Source of the DNA: an uncultured Caldimonas sp.
GTDB lineage: Bacteria; Pseudomonadota; Gammaproteobacteria; Burkholderiales; Burkholderiaceae
DNA length: 64,000 bases
Direction: 5' to 3'
Assembly: GCF_946480305.1 (NCBI RefSeq)
Contig: NZ_CAMLJQ010000009.1
Coordinates: forward strand, 72,582-136,581
Positions 56,473 through 64,000 of this stretch are shown here, in pieces; the stretch's first letter is position 1, and each line of letters opens with the position of its first letter. The position numbers and the translations under genes are program-made. Below the pieces are notes generated by a model. The model made no database searches, was not told where the DNA came from, and saw only the letters and a program-made list of their open reading frames with translations.

Positions 56473-56816
56473 AACCCGCCGTGACGCACCCGCTGCAACT
56501 GGCGCTCGGCTTCGCCATCTGGTCGGTTTGGTTCGTGGCCGCATACGGAGCGCTCTCGCTCGGATGCTCGCTCGCGCCCCCGGCCGATGCAGCTGGCGCG
56601 CGGACCTGGATCAACGCAAGCCTTGGCGTGGCCACGCTGGCAACGGTGCTGCTGCTCCTGATGCTGGCGTGGCGATGCTGGCGCGGCCGCGACGCTGCCG
56701 CGGCAGGCCAGCCCGGGCGCTTCGTGGCCCCGCTGGCCGCCGCATTGCACTTGGCAGCAGCCGTCGCGACGCTGTTCGTCGGCCTGCCGCTGGTCGCGAT
56801 GCCGCCATGCGTGTGA
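56469..56816 (+). CDS. Small membrane protein of the cytochrome oxidase operon
   Basis: A 115-residue protein with three hydrophobic segments (LALGFAIWSVWFVAAYGAL, SLGVATLATVLLLLMLAW and PLAAALHLAAAVATLFVGLPLV). Its ATG overlaps the ctaD stop (ATGA) and its end overlaps the ctaG start by 10 bases, so it is embedded in the operon. It could be an assembly or accessory subunit analogous to small subunit IV. No family recognised with certainty. Confidence 0.72.
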   Translation: MKPAVTHPLQLALGFAIWSVWFVAAYGALSLGCSLAPPADAAGARTWINASLGVATLATVLLLLMLAWRCWRGRDAAAAGQPGRFVAPLAAALHLAAAVATLFVGLPLVAMPPCV

Positions 56817-57616
56817 CGTTCGGCATCGTCGTGCTCAGCCTGCTGCCCGCAGCCACGCGCGCGCATTCGCCGTGGGACACCGGCGAGCTGTCGCACCTGC
56901 CGCTCTGGGGCACGCAGGCCCTGTTCGCCGCAGCATGGCTGCTTTATGTGGCCGGCGCGGTGCGGGCACGGCCCAGGGCGATGGAGCGGGCGGCCTTTCA
57001 CGGCGCGATGGTCGTGGCCGGCAGCGCGTTGTTCGGCCCGTTCGACGACTGGGCCGCATCAAGCACGGCCATGCACATGGTCCAGCACATGTTGCTGATG
57101 GTCGTCGCGGCGCCGCTGTGGGTGATGGCACGGCCGTTGCCGCAATGGCGTGCGGCGGTAGGGCGCCTGGGCGATTGGTGGTGGTTTCCACTGCTGCGCG
57201 GGGCGCGGCAGCCCATGCTGTGCGCCGCCCTGCACGCCCTCGCGATCTGGGCGTGGCACGTGCCGGGCCCCTACATCGCGGCCGTGCAGAACAACTGGTG
57301 GCACACCGCCGAGCACGCCAGCTTTGCCCTCACCGCGTGGTGGTTCTGGTGGTCGGTGCTGCGCGCACGCCCGGGCAGCGAACTGCAGGCGGCCCTCGCG
57401 CTGCTGTTCACGTTGATGCACACGGGCCTGCTCGGCGCGTTGCTGACCTTCGCCCGCACGCCGCTCTACTACAGCGAGTCACGCGAGCTGTGGGACCAGC
57501 AACTCGCCGGGCTGGCCATGTGGATCCCCGGCGGCACCGCGTACCTGGTGGCGATCGCCTGGTGCGGGCACCGCTGGTTCGGCCGGTTCGACCGGCGTGA
57601 GGCCGCCGGCCGTTGA
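56807..57616 (+). CDS. ctaG: Cytochrome c oxidase assembly factor CtaG (caa3 type)
   Basis: A 269-residue polytopic protein with about seven transmembrane segments and several conserved His: MHMVQHMLLMVVAAPL, IWAWHVPGPY, WHTAEHASF and LMHTGLLGALLTF. These match the caa3-type CtaG family (not the Cox11-type CtaG), which is needed for oxidase maturation, probably by metal or haem handling. The first 20 residues look like a signal anchor (FGIVVLSLLPAATRA). Last gene of the oxidase operon; a convergent gene's stop is 7 bp away. Confidence 0.88.
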   Translation: MRVTFGIVVLSLLPAATRAHSPWDTGELSHLPLWGTQALFAAAWLLYVAGAVRARPRAMERAAFHGAMVVAGSALFGPFDDWAASSTAMHMVQHMLLMVVAAPLWVMARPLPQWRAAVGRLGDWWWFPLLRGARQPMLCAALHALAIWAWHVPGPYIAAVQNNWWHTAEHASFALTAWWFWWSVLRARPGSELQAALALLFTLMHTGLLGALLTFARTPLYYSESRELWDQQLAGLAMWIPGGTAYLVAIAWCGHRWFGRFDRREAAGR

Positions 57617-57623
57617 AGGCGCG

Positions 57624-58100
57624 TCAGCGCGTCACGCCGGCCATCAGGGACGGAGGTGTCACGAGCGACGCCCACGGCGCCCACATCGAACTCCACGAGC
57701 GCATGCTCAAGGTCATCAGCTCGCGGGCCGACTCCTGCATGGGCTGCGGCGGCGTGGTGCCGGCGAAGAACTTGCCGAAGAGGTCGCTGCCGGCGCCGTT
57801 GGTCTGATCGGGCGCGGCCGGCGCGAACGGGCTCGCGGGATTCCACAGACGCAGCGGCCACAGCCACAGCAGCGACTGCATCTCCACCCACGCGTTGGTG
57901 GCCTGTTCCAGGCTGTCGAAGGCCTGGCGCGTGTAGGCCTCGTAGATCGCGGACCAGCCGTCCGTCGTCGCGCTGCTCACCGCTTCGTTGGTGGTGGCTG
58001 CGGCTTCGTCCGTGGCGGTCGCCATCTCTTCGGTCAGCGTTTCGACGGCTTCGGTAACGTCGGTCACGTCGGGCAGTTCGCTGCGTCTTTTGCTTGGCAT
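57624..58100 (-). CDS. Phasin-like hypothetical protein (158 aa)
   Basis: A helical protein with a Thr/Ala/Glu-rich N-terminal region (TEEMATATDEAAATTNEA) and a central segment reading YEAYTRQAFDSLEQATNAW, followed by a Trp/Leu-rich patch (SLLWLWPLRLW). Amphipathic helices with this composition occur in phasins, the coat proteins of polyhydroxyalkanoate granules, and a PHB-depolymerase-family gene occurs elsewhere in the window. The assignment is tentative. GAAAGA lies before the ATG at 58098-58100. Confidence 0.55.
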   Translation of the reverse strand: MPSKRRSELPDVTDVTEAVETLTEEMATATDEAAATTNEAVSSATTDGWSAIYEAYTRQAFDSLEQATNAWVEMQSLLWLWPLRLWNPASPFAPAAPDQTNGAGSDLFGKFFAGTTPPQPMQESARELMTLSMRSWSSMWAPWASLVTPPSLMAGVTR

Positions 58101-58233
58101 GGTTCGGTCTTTCGATGAATGACAGAGGATTTGCGACAAGCGAACAACCTTAGAGGCGCGCGACAACCGGTGCAAGCAGCGAAGGATTTGCTTACGCCTC
58201 GCAGGGTTGACACGGCATAGTCACTTCGTGGCT

Positions 58234-59430
58234 CTACTCGGCTGCACGGGCGAGTCCTGGTGCGGCGCCTCGCGCGGCAGGCGTGTCTCTGGCCTCGCCG
58301 TTGAACAGCAAGCGGTACAAGCGGTATCGCCGCAACAACACATGCAGGCCCCACGACGCGAGGAAGGCCGCCACGGTGATCACCGCGAATTCGAGCAGCG
58401 CCGGCACCTGCACGTAGCAGAAGCCGACCGCCAGCAACGCGACGATCGGGTGGTGGAACAGATAGATCGAGTAGGCCCCGTCCACCAGGCCCTGCACCAC
58501 GCGATGGCGCACGTCGAGCCAGCGCCAGCAGGCGCCGAGCACGAGATGAAAGCCGGCCCATGCCGCCAGCGGTCGCAGCAGCACGCGCAGCGCCTTCTGC
58601 CACACCGTGCCGTCCACCGGCCACAGCGTGAGCACGACGGCCGCCGACACGAGCGCCAGCACCGACAGCGAGAGTGACAGCGGCGTCCAGCGCAGCACCT
58701 TGAACAGCAGCTCACGGTTGGCCGCGAACAGCAGGCCCGCAAAGAAGAACGGCCCCTGCATGAACAAGGTGTGCAGGCTGACGCTGCCCCAGAACAGTTC
58801 AGGCAGCGGATGGCCGGTGATGTCGTCGAAGCTGGTCCACGCCACGCTGTACGCGAGGTGCAGGCCGAGCAATGCGAACAGCCCGATCCACCCCACGCCC
58901 TGCAGGCGTTGTGCGAGGCGCTTGAGGCCGTCGGTCAAGCCGAGCGCGGCAAGCAGCGCCGTCAGCAACGTCAGTTGCACGAGATCGATCAGGAACCACA
59001 GGTGCGCGACCCAGAACCGCCCCGGGCGCGGATCGAGCGAGCCGTCGGCCATGAAGACCGGCCGTGCGATGGCCTGGCCGTCGACGTCCAGCGTGCCCGC
59101 CCATGCAAACAGCGCGAACTGCAACGGGCTGAGCACCAGCAAGGCGGTGAGGAGCGGCACCACGAGGCGCACGCCCCGGGCTTTCAGGAACTCGCCCAAC
59201 CCCTTCTTGCTCAGCACGAGGAAGCTGAAGAACCCGGCCACCACGAAGAAGGCCGGCATGCGGAAGGTGTTGGACGCGGCGCTGAAGAAGGTCAGCGCCA
59301 CCGACGAATCCGGTGAGATGACCCACCACTTGGCAGCGAGCGAATAGACCACGGCCACGTGGAATGGAATGCCGAGCAGCATCAGCAAGGCCCGAGCAGA
59401 GTCGAGCCAGTTCAATCTTCCCTGGTTCAC
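58234..59430 (-). CDS. Membrane-bound acyltransferase, acyltransferase-3/OpgC-like
   Basis: A 398-residue integral membrane protein with ten or more hydrophobic segments. The N-terminal LNWLDSARALLMLLGIPFHV pattern, with the catalytic-type His, is the acyltransferase-3 signature; RMPAFFVVAGFFSFLVL and HLWFLIDL are typical of the glucan-modifying MdoC/OpgC branch. It is likely to transfer succinyl, acetyl or another acyl group to an extracytoplasmic glycan. No polysaccharide genes are adjacent. It stands alone with 271 bp upstream and 133 bp downstream. Confidence 0.85.
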   Translation of the reverse strand: MNQGRLNWLDSARALLMLLGIPFHVAVVYSLAAKWWVISPDSSVALTFFSAASNTFRMPAFFVVAGFFSFLVLSKKGLGEFLKARGVRLVVPLLTALLVLSPLQFALFAWAGTLDVDGQAIARPVFMADGSLDPRPGRFWVAHLWFLIDLVQLTLLTALLAALGLTDGLKRLAQRLQGVGWIGLFALLGLHLAYSVAWTSFDDITGHPLPELFWGSVSLHTLFMQGPFFFAGLLFAANRELLFKVLRWTPLSLSLSVLALVSAAVVLTLWPVDGTVWQKALRVLLRPLAAWAGFHLVLGACWRWLDVRHRVVQGLVDGAYSIYLFHHPIVALLAVGFCYVQVPALLEFAVITVAAFLASWGLHVLLRRYRLYRLLFNGEARDTPAARGAAPGLARAAE

Positions 59431-59701
59431 TGTTGTGTACTCCCGTTTTTCGCGCCGAAGGGCCGGGCGGAGAACGCAGGAGACGCGGGCCCGGAGACGC
59501 TCGGGCGACGTTATTCAGGGAGCAGGAAGACGGGGGTGTCGCGAGGTGTGTAACGGTGTCTTCGGAAAATGCACCTGACCCGTGCGAGCGAACACGGAAA
59601 GCGAGTTGCCTAGCCCCTTGCCGAGCGGGCACGGTATTTGTAGCGCCGCCGCCGCGTTGCGCGCCGACACGCAACAACACGGTCAGCGTGGCGCGAGCCC
59701 G

Positions 59702-60727
59702 TCAACCGCTTTGCCGCACGACCACTTGGTAAGGCAACCGCACACAGGAAGCGGGCGGCACTTCGCCTCGCATCATCTGCAGCAGCATGCGTGCCCCGGC
59801 TTCGCCCACCTCGGTACGCGGGGTGTGTACGGTGGTCAGCGGCGGCAGCATCTGGTCGCTGCCGGCGAGGTCGTTGAATCCGACCACCGCCAGTTGCTGC
59901 GGGACCTGCACACCGAGGCGATGCGCGGCGAGCAGGCCGCCCTGCGCCAGGTCGTCGTTGCAGAAAAACACCGCGTCGAAATCCTTGCGGGTGGCGAGCA
60001 ACTCCTCGAAGAGCCGCGCGCCGAGCGCCAGCGACGAGCGTTCGGGGCTCAACAACTCCAGCCGGGCCTCGTAGCAGCCGGCGGCACGCAGTGCGCGGCG
60101 ATACCCCTCGGCACGCTGCATCGTGCGAGGGTCGAGCTGCGCCGCGACGAACGCGATGCGCCGCCGGCCCCGTGCCAGCAGATGCTCGGTGATGGCGGCG
60201 CCGGCATCGGCCTGCGAGAACCCCACGCAGTACACACCGGGCGCGTCGGTCGTCTCCATCAGGTGCACGCACGGCAGGCCGCTGCCGGCGATCATCTGCC
60301 GGCTGGCCTCGGTGCGGTCGAAGCCCGTCACGAGCAGCCCCGCCGGGCGATGGGCGAGGTAGCTGCGCAACAGCAGCTCCTCCTCCTCGCGGTCGTAGTG
60401 CGTCACGCCGATCAGGGTCTGGTAGCCCGCAGGGAACAGCGTGCGGTGCACCGCTTCGAGCAGGTCGACGAACAAGGTGTTCGACAGCATCGGCACCAGC
60501 ACCGCCACCTGGGTGCTGCGCGAGGATGCCAATGCGCGGGCCGCCGGGTCGGGTACGTAGCCGAGCCGCTGCACGGCCTCCTGCACGCGCGCCACGAGAT
60601 CCGCCCCCACGCCACGCTCGCCGCGCAGCGCGCGCGAGGCGGTGATGGGACTCACGCCCGCTTCGCGGGCGACCTCGTTCAGCGTCACGCGACCGCTCGA
60701 TCGGCGGCGGCGGGCGGGGATGTTCAT
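59702..60727 (-). CDS. gntR: LacI-family transcriptional regulator, GntR (gluconate) type
   Basis: A 341-residue LacI-type repressor: helix-turn-helix TLNEVAREAGVSPITASRAL at residues 15-34, then the hinge helix region DPAARALASSRS and the sugar-binding domain (VAVLVPMLSNTLFVDLLEAV). It is divergent from gluconokinase, and two copies of GATAGCGCTACC lie in the intergenic region and over the gntK start, which fits GntR control of gluconate uptake and phosphorylation. Ligand assignment (gluconate) follows from the gene context. Confidence 0.9.
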   Translation of the reverse strand: MNIPARRRRSSGRVTLNEVAREAGVSPITASRALRGERGVGADLVARVQEAVQRLGYVPDPAARALASSRSTQVAVLVPMLSNTLFVDLLEAVHRTLFPAGYQTLIGVTHYDREEEELLLRSYLAHRPAGLLVTGFDRTEASRQMIAGSGLPCVHLMETTDAPGVYCVGFSQADAGAAITEHLLARGRRRIAFVAAQLDPRTMQRAEGYRRALRAAGCYEARLELLSPERSSLALGARLFEELLATRKDFDAVFFCNDDLAQGGLLAAHRLGVQVPQQLAVVGFNDLAGSDQMLPPLTTVHTPRTEVGEAGARMLLQMMRGEVPPASCVRLPYQVVVRQSG

Positions 60728-60765
60728 CCTCGGGTTTTCCCTATTCGTTTTTGACTGATGACGCG

Positions 60766-60783
60766 TAGGATAGCGCTACCAAG
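60766..60783. promoter_or_regulatory. GntR operator 1
   Basis: AGGATAGCGCTACCAAG contains the LacI-family core TAGCGCTA, symmetric about its centre at 60774/60775. It lies about 45 bp upstream of gntR and 115 bp upstream of gntK, where it would affect both promoters. The same 12-base core GATAGCGCTACC recurs at operator 2. Confidence 0.8.
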
Positions 60784-60889
60784 CAGCTTTCACAATCGCG
60801 TCTACTCCGGGGGGCCTGCCCCACCGAACAGCTCGTACGGAAAGCTGCGGTCTTTCAGCGCCGCCTCGACGGCATTTTTTTGGACTTTG

Positions 60890-60906
60890 ATGGATAGCGC
60901 TACCAA
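60890..60906. promoter_or_regulatory. GntR operator 2, overlapping the gntK start
   Basis: ATGGATAGCGCTACCAA repeats the core of operator 1 with its centre at 60898/60899, 124 bp away. It includes the ATG of gntK and its first codons. Position suggests a roadblock, or looping with operator 1, as in other LacI-family systems. Confidence 0.75.
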
Positions 60907-61429
60907 ACCCTCCTCAACCCCCGTTCCCTCCCTCGTGGTGATGGGTGTTGCCGGTTGCGGCAAGTCGAGCCTGGGACAGGCGTGCGCCGATGCGCTGGGC
61001 TGGCCCCTGCTGGAGGGCGATGAGTTCCACCCCCCGGAGAACGTGGCCAAGATGCGCGCCGGCGTGGCACTGACCGACGCCGACCGCGAAGGCTGGCTCA
61101 ACCGCCTCGGGCAGCTGCTGCAAGACGAGCCCGGCGGCGCGGTGTTGACGTGCTCGGCCCTTAGACAGCGCTACCGTGACCACCTGCGGGGTTTCGTGCC
61201 GGGGTTGCGGTTTGCTTTCCTCCAGCTCGACCAGACCACCGCCTACGCACGCGTGGCATCACGCCCCGGTCATCTGTTTCCGCCCAGTCTTGTCGCCAGC
61301 CAGTTCGCCACGCTGGAGGCCCCGACAGGTGAGGCGGGCGTGCTGACGCTCGACGCGACCCGGCCGCTCGAGACACTGCGCGACGAGGTCGTGGGCTGGA
61401 TGCGCAACGGACCGAAGGAGAGCGCATGA
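60890..61429 (+). CDS. gntK: Gluconokinase
   Basis: A 179-residue kinase that phosphorylates D-gluconate to 6-phosphogluconate. The P-loop is GVAGCGKSS (residues about 20-28), followed by LEGDEFHPPENVAKM, the gluconate-binding signature, ALTDADREGWL, CSALRQRYRD and the lid SRPGHLFPPSLVASQ. This matches GntK length and motifs. The start ATG at 60890 lies inside operator 2. Its stop overlaps the start of the TRAP small subunit (ATGA), so kinase and transporter are one operon. Confidence 0.95.
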   Translation: MDSATKPSSTPVPSLVVMGVAGCGKSSLGQACADALGWPLLEGDEFHPPENVAKMRAGVALTDADREGWLNRLGQLLQDEPGGAVLTCSALRQRYRDHLRGFVPGLRFAFLQLDQTTAYARVASRPGHLFPPSLVASQFATLEAPTGEAGVLTLDATRPLETLRDEVVGWMRNGPKESA

Positions 61430-61932
61430 CCTCCACTTCCCTTCAACGCATCGGCACGTGGCTGCAGCGGGCAGCCGAAGCAGCGATGGCGATCGGCCTC
61501 GCCGGCATGGTGCTCGCGGTGTTCGTCAACGTGGTGCTGCGCTATGTGTTCGACACCGGCATCGTGTTCTATGAAGAACTGTCGCGGCTGCTGTTCGTGT
61601 GGCTGGTGTGCATCGGCGCGATCGTCGCTTTCGCCGAGAACAAGCACCTGGGCTTCGACATGCTGATCTCCCGCCTGAAAGGCGTGCCGCGCCTGGCTTG
61701 CCTGTGGCTGAGCCGCATCGGCATCGGCTACGTGATGCTGCTGGTGGTGCAAGGCTCGTGGCGCCAGGTCGAAGCGGGCATGAACAGCTTCAGTACCGTG
61801 ATCGGCTACCCGCTGGCGCTTGCCGCAGCTGCCACGCTGGTGCTGGCACTCGGCATCCTGCTCGTGCTGCTGGTGCAGACGCTGCAAGGCAGCCGCCCGC
61901 CGCACCACGACGACGAAGGCATGGTGGAGTAA
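61426..61932 (+). CDS. TRAP transporter small permease (DctQ type)
   Basis: A 168-residue membrane protein with four hydrophobic segments; FYEELSRLLFVWLVCIGAIVA is the DctQ signature, followed by LGFDML. It partners with the large permease for sodium-driven uptake of an organic acid. Its ATG overlaps the gntK stop. Coupling to gluconokinase points to gluconate or a related sugar acid as substrate. Confidence 0.92.
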   Translation: MTSTSLQRIGTWLQRAAEAAMAIGLAGMVLAVFVNVVLRYVFDTGIVFYEELSRLLFVWLVCIGAIVAFAENKHLGFDMLISRLKGVPRLACLWLSRIGIGYVMLLVVQGSWRQVEAGMNSFSTVIGYPLALAAAATLVLALGILLVLLVQTLQGSRPPHHDDEGMVE

Positions 61933-61936
61933 GGCC

Positions 61937-63217
61937 ATGGTCGTGACGCTGATCTTCCTCGCCGTGCTCATCGCCGCCATGCTGATCGGCATGCCGATCG
62001 CCCACGCGCTGGTGCTCACCGGCGTGGCGCTGATGTACCACCTGGACTTCTTCGACGCGCAGCTGCTCGCGCAGAACCTGCAGGCAGGCTTCGACAGTTT
62101 CCCGTTGCTCGCGGTGCCGTTCTTCATCCTCGCGGGCGAGCTGATGAACGCCGGAGGCCTGAGCCGGCGCATCATCAACCTGGCGCGCGCCTTCGTCGGC
62201 CACATCCGCGGCGGGCTGGGCTTCGTGGCGATCGGCGCGGCGGTGCTGCTGGCCAGCATGTCGGGCTCGGCCATTGCGGACACGGCGGCGCTGGCGACCA
62301 TCCTGCTGCCGATGATGCGCCAGCAGCAATACCCGGATGGCTACAGCGCCGGCCTGCTGGCCTCGGGCGGCATCATTGCGCCCATCATCCCGCCGTCGAT
62401 GCCCTTCGTGATCTACGGCGTCACCACCAACACGTCGATCAGCAAGCTGTTCCTCTCGGGCGTGTTCCCCGGGCTGATGATGGGCTTCTTCCTGATCTTC
62501 GCGTGGTGGTGGATTGCACGCACGCACAAGCTGGCGCCGATGGAGCGAGTCGACTGGGCCGGCCGGGTGAAGGCACTGGGCCACAGCGTGTGGGCGTTGA
62601 TGATGCCCGTGATCATCCTGGGCGGTCTCAAGGGCGGCGTGTTCACACCGACCGAAGCGGCCGTGGTGGCCGCGGTGTACGCGTTGTTCGTCTCGGTCGT
62701 CGTGTACCGCGAACTCGATGCCAGGGCCGTCTACCGGGTGCTGGTCGCCTCGAGCAAAACCACCGCGGTGGTGATGTTCCTCTGCGGCGCGGCCACGGTG
62801 ACGGCCTACATGATCACGCTCGCCGATCTGCCCAACGAGCTGGCCAAGACCTTCGAGCCGGTGATGGACCGCCCCATCCTCTTCATGGCGCTGATGATGG
62901 TCTTCCTGGTGCTGGTCGGCACCGCGATGGACCTCACGCCCACCATCCTGATCTTCGCGCCGGTGGTGGCACCGCTCGCGGTGAAGGCCGGCATCGACCC
63001 GGTGTACTTCGGCTTCATGTTCATCTACACCGGCTGCCTCGGGCTGATCACGCCCCCCGTGGGCACGGTGCAGAACGTCGTCGCCGGCGTGGGCCGGCTG
63101 CGCATGGAGACCGTCATCCGCGGCACGTCGCCGTTCCTGATCATGTATTTCATCCTGCTGGCGCTGTTCGTGGCGTTCCCGCAGCTCATCCTCACCCCCC
63201 TGAAGTGGATCCATTGA
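61937..63217 (+). CDS. TRAP transporter large permease (DctM type)
   Basis: A 426-residue polytopic permease. The DctM signatures FPLLAVPFFILAGELMNAGG, GAAVLLASMSGSAIADTAAL and GIIAPIIPPSMPFVIYG are present, and the terminal half repeats the scoop-like hairpins (MDLTPTILIFAPV). It forms the transport core of the tripartite system. Four bases separate it from the small-permease stop, and AAGG precedes the ATG. It is followed 38 bp later by the binding-protein gene. Confidence 0.94.
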   Translation: MVVTLIFLAVLIAAMLIGMPIAHALVLTGVALMYHLDFFDAQLLAQNLQAGFDSFPLLAVPFFILAGELMNAGGLSRRIINLARAFVGHIRGGLGFVAIGAAVLLASMSGSAIADTAALATILLPMMRQQQYPDGYSAGLLASGGIIAPIIPPSMPFVIYGVTTNTSISKLFLSGVFPGLMMGFFLIFAWWWIARTHKLAPMERVDWAGRVKALGHSVWALMMPVIILGGLKGGVFTPTEAAVVAAVYALFVSVVVYRELDARAVYRVLVASSKTTAVVMFLCGAATVTAYMITLADLPNELAKTFEPVMDRPILFMALMMVFLVLVGTAMDLTPTILIFAPVVAPLAVKAGIDPVYFGFMFIYTGCLGLITPPVGTVQNVVAGVGRLRMETVIRGTSPFLIMYFILLALFVAFPQLILTPLKWIH

Positions 63218-63255
63218 GGTCCACCGTTTTTGTAGCTCTGAAGGAGATGACCCCC

Positions 63256-64000
63256 ATGAAACTCAAGCAACTCGTCGCGGCCCTCGGCATTGCCCTCGTC
63301 GCCAGCAGCGCAGCCTATGCGCAGGACATCAAGCCGCGCCTGATCCGCTTCGGCTACGGGCTGGTCGAAGACTCCAACCAGGGTCGTGCGGTGAAGCTGT
63401 TCGCGCAGGAAGTCGAAAAAGCGTCCGGCGGCAAGATGAAGGTGCGCGCGATCGGCGCGGCCGCGCTCGGCTCCGACGTGCAGATGCAGCAAGCCCTGAT
63501 CGGCGGCGCGCAGGAAATGATGGTGGGCTCCACCGCGACCCTGGTGGGCATCACCAAGGAAATGGCGATCTGGGACACGCCCTTCCTGTTCAACAACGCC
63601 CGGGAGGCCGACATCGTGCTCGACGGCCCGGTGGGCCAGAAGATCATGGACAAGCTGCAGGAGAAAGGGCTGGTCGGCCTGGTCTACTGGGAGAACGGCT
63701 TCCGCAACCTGACCAACAACAAGCAGCCGGTCGCCAAGCTCGAAGACCTCAACGGCATCAAGCTGCGCGTGATGCAGAACAACGTGTTCCTCGACAGCTT
63801 CAAGTCGCTCGGCGCGAACGCGGTGCCGCTGCCCTTCTCCGAGCTGTTCACCGCGCTCGAGACGAAGGCGGTCGACGGCCAGGAGAATCCGTACAACACG
63901 ATCCTGTCGAGCAAGTTCTACGAGGTGCAGAAGTACCTCACCGTCACCAACCACGTCTACAGCCCGTGGATCGTGCTGGTCAGCAAGAAGTGGTGGGACG
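63256..64000 (+). CDS. TRAP transporter solute-binding protein DctP (partial, runs off window)
   Basis: The first 248 residues of a DctP-family binding protein. A Sec signal peptide (LKQLVAALGIALVASSAAYA, cleavage before QDIKPRL) is followed by IRFGYGLVEDSNQG, FAQEVEKASGGKMKV and the conserved GLVYWENGFRNLTNNKQPV and GIKLRVMQN region, whose Arg binds the ligand carboxylate. AAGGAG precedes the ATG. The frame continues past the end of the window. Its ligand is presumably the acid acted on by the gluconokinase in the same operon. Confidence 0.93.
   Translation, partial: MKLKQLVAALGIALVASSAAYAQDIKPRLIRFGYGLVEDSNQGRAVKLFAQEVEKASGGKMKVRAIGAAALGSDVQMQQALIGGAQEMMVGSTATLVGITKEMAIWDTPFLFNNAREADIVLDGPVGQKIMDKLQEKGLVGLVYWENGFRNLTNNKQPVAKLEDLNGIKLRVMQNNVFLDSFKSLGANAVPLPFSELFTALETKAVDGQENPYNTILSSKFYEVQKYLTVTNHVYSPWIVLVSKKWWD

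Noticed and set aside
61790..63214. A 474-residue frame antisense to the TRAP permease
   Set aside because: The translation is rich in His, Arg, Asp and Gln with no domains, a shadow of the hydrophobic sense-strand protein.

Overview
This 64 kb window is GC-rich chromosomal DNA from a betaproteobacterium, most likely of the order Burkholderiales (Rubrivivax/Roseateles/Leptothrix-like). The basis is gene content and protein character: a stand-alone IF-1 paralogue, an HpaR-type MarR regulator, a PHB depolymerase, a DUF502 protein, TRAP transporters and BTH_I2691-type type VI effectors. The call is inference; there is no rRNA or other phylogenetic marker. I saw no rRNA, tRNA, CRISPR array, insertion sequence or prophage.

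Layout. 1-9 kb: a truncated membrane protein, a fused acyl-CoA:acetate/3-ketoacid CoA-transferase, two small proteins, a proline/alanine-rich single-span protein, a 2-hydroxyacid dehydrogenase, a MerR regulator with its MFS exporter, and IF-1. 9.5-19 kb: low-complexity small proteins, a lipase-like hydrolase, the ybhP-clsB-ybhN phospholipid operon, a PHB-depolymerase-family esterase, a LysR regulator, small hypotheticals and a DUF502 membrane protein. 19-29.5 kb: an orphan type VI secretion cluster on the minus strand in the order vgrG, DUF4123 adaptor, 1167-residue BTH_I2691/VasX-like effector, two tandem DUF6708 membrane proteins, and an AT-rich putative effector-type protein. Its first four genes overlap at their start and stop codons. 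29.8-39 kb: two large hybrid histidine kinases. The second is preceded by an orphan solute-binding protein that is probably its sensory partner.

38.9-42.3 kb holds the most interesting locus, a minus-strand operon of a trypsin-like protease fused to a DRGH (NUC family) nuclease, then kwaA, then kwaB (DUF4868). The last two are the Kiwa anti-phage system. The protease-nuclease gene lies 14 nt upstream of kwaA and looks like an added third component.

42.4-52 kb: a P450/ABM-monooxygenase pair with a divergent ArsR-type regulator, a LysR/azoreductase/pirin unit, HpaR, WrbA, an esterase and a FadH-type dienoyl-CoA reductase. 52-58 kb: a cytochrome c oxidase locus (subunit II, fused subunit I+III, a small membrane protein, CtaG) flanked by CopD-like and DUF2231 membrane proteins. 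58-64 kb: a phasin-like protein, an acyltransferase, and a gluconate-type unit of LacI/GntR regulator, gluconokinase and TRAP transporter, with two copies of a palindromic operator 124 bp apart. The window ends inside the TRAP binding-protein gene.

Several operators are visible directly: a MerR promoter with a 19-bp spacer, a LysR-associated palindrome, a MarR-type palindrome at hpaR, a TetR-type palindrome at fadH, and the GntR pair. Three genes (merR, DUF502, fadH) are best started at TTG, each behind a Shine-Dalgarno sequence.
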